Made by a program: the position numbers and the translations under genes. From positions 1 through 54,189 of the forward strand of contig CAMDYX010000015.1 of the NCBI GenBank assembly GCA_945910395.1: DNA of 54,189 bases, read 5' to 3'. Under the pieces are notes generated by a model, which saw only the letters and a program-made list of their open reading frames with translations, was not told the origin of the DNA and searched no databases. The DNA is from an uncultured Agathobacter sp. GTDB lineage: Bacteria > Bacillota > Clostridia > Lachnospirales > Lachnospiraceae. Below, piece after piece: positions 54,099 through 54,189 of the stretch (position 1 is its first letter; each line of letters opens with the position of its first letter).

Positions 54099-54189
54099 TC
54101 CCTTTTCGGAATTGTGTTCCCAAATGAATTTTGCTATTTGAATCAGAACCCACTCTCGTTTGTAAAAAGCGTAATGGTACTAAATTCGC
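54099..54189 (+). repeat. Family 1 element, copy 11 (chimeric, cut by the window end)
   Basis: It opens TCCCTTTTCGGAATTGTGTTCC and continues GAATTTTGCTATTTGAATCAG, the arm normally found at the right end or in reverse copies. It then runs ACCCACTCTCGTTTGTAAAAAGC in forward core order. The rest lies beyond base 54189. Confidence 0.85.

Overview
The window reads as a stretch of chromosome from a motile or chemosensing, spore-forming, low-GC Clostridia, most likely a member of the Lachnospiraceae. Support comes from a small acid-soluble spore protein, SpoIIR, a GerA-type germinant receptor operon, the SCIFF peptide with its radical SAM maturase, a fused SecDF, Gram-positive lipoprotein signals and strong AGGAGG ribosome-binding sites. 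No phage, plasmid or transposase genes are visible; the accessory content is regulatory leaders and non-coding repeats. Species cannot be named from the sequence alone.

Layout. 1-342: end of a tRNA cluster (His, Gln, Lys) and its terminator. 343-1151: non-coding, with two palindromic repeats and a short gene-like remnant. 1152-4829: a NifX-like/His-Cys-rich/SlyD fusion, an sce7726-type protein and a chemoreceptor. 5085-7490: a three-gene SsuA-type ABC importer. 7842-14100 and 16563-22359: two complete peptide ABC importers (orders A-B-C-D-F and B-C-D-F-A), each behind a promoter and a leader terminator; between them lie tRNA-Leu, a CPBP membrane protease, tRNA-Ile and a small hypothetical gene. 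22514-26490: small hypotheticals, a DUF1653 protein, a CYTH phosphatase, a DJ-1 protein and the SASP gene. 26625-30391: a 23-codon leader ORF, a terminator and a heterodimeric multidrug ABC exporter, arranged like bmrBCD. 30532-37055: the proteostasis cluster tig-clpP-clpX-lon-yihA. 37138-39655: a PocR-type soluble chemoreceptor, ispE and a GntR regulator. 39954-44217: a Ger receptor operon with a short C subunit, then a DUF1934 gene and spoIIR on the other strand. 44774-48069: a membrane protein, a secreted trigger-factor-like lipoprotein and asnS. 48363-52786: TIGR04086 membrane protein, scfA, scfB and secDF. 53287-54068: DUF1294 and MmcQ/YjbR proteins.

Two families of palindromic elements stand out. 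Family 1 (about 180 bp, eleven loci) has inverted ends reading roughly CCCATTTCGGAA...TTCCGAAATGGG and a hairpin core. Family 2 (about 200 bp, three loci) is a nested palindrome built on TACCTAA/TTAGGTA. One family 2 copy sits inside a broken family 1 copy. Several family 1 copies end 25-58 nt upstream of a start codon.

Main points of interest: the two palindrome families, the NifX-SlyD fusion with 11 His and 5 Cys in its linker, the leader-peptide attenuator before the ABC exporter, paired leader terminators before both peptide transporters, an exported trigger-factor-like lipoprotein, and a truncated germinant-receptor C subunit whose 3' end overlaps a convergent gene.
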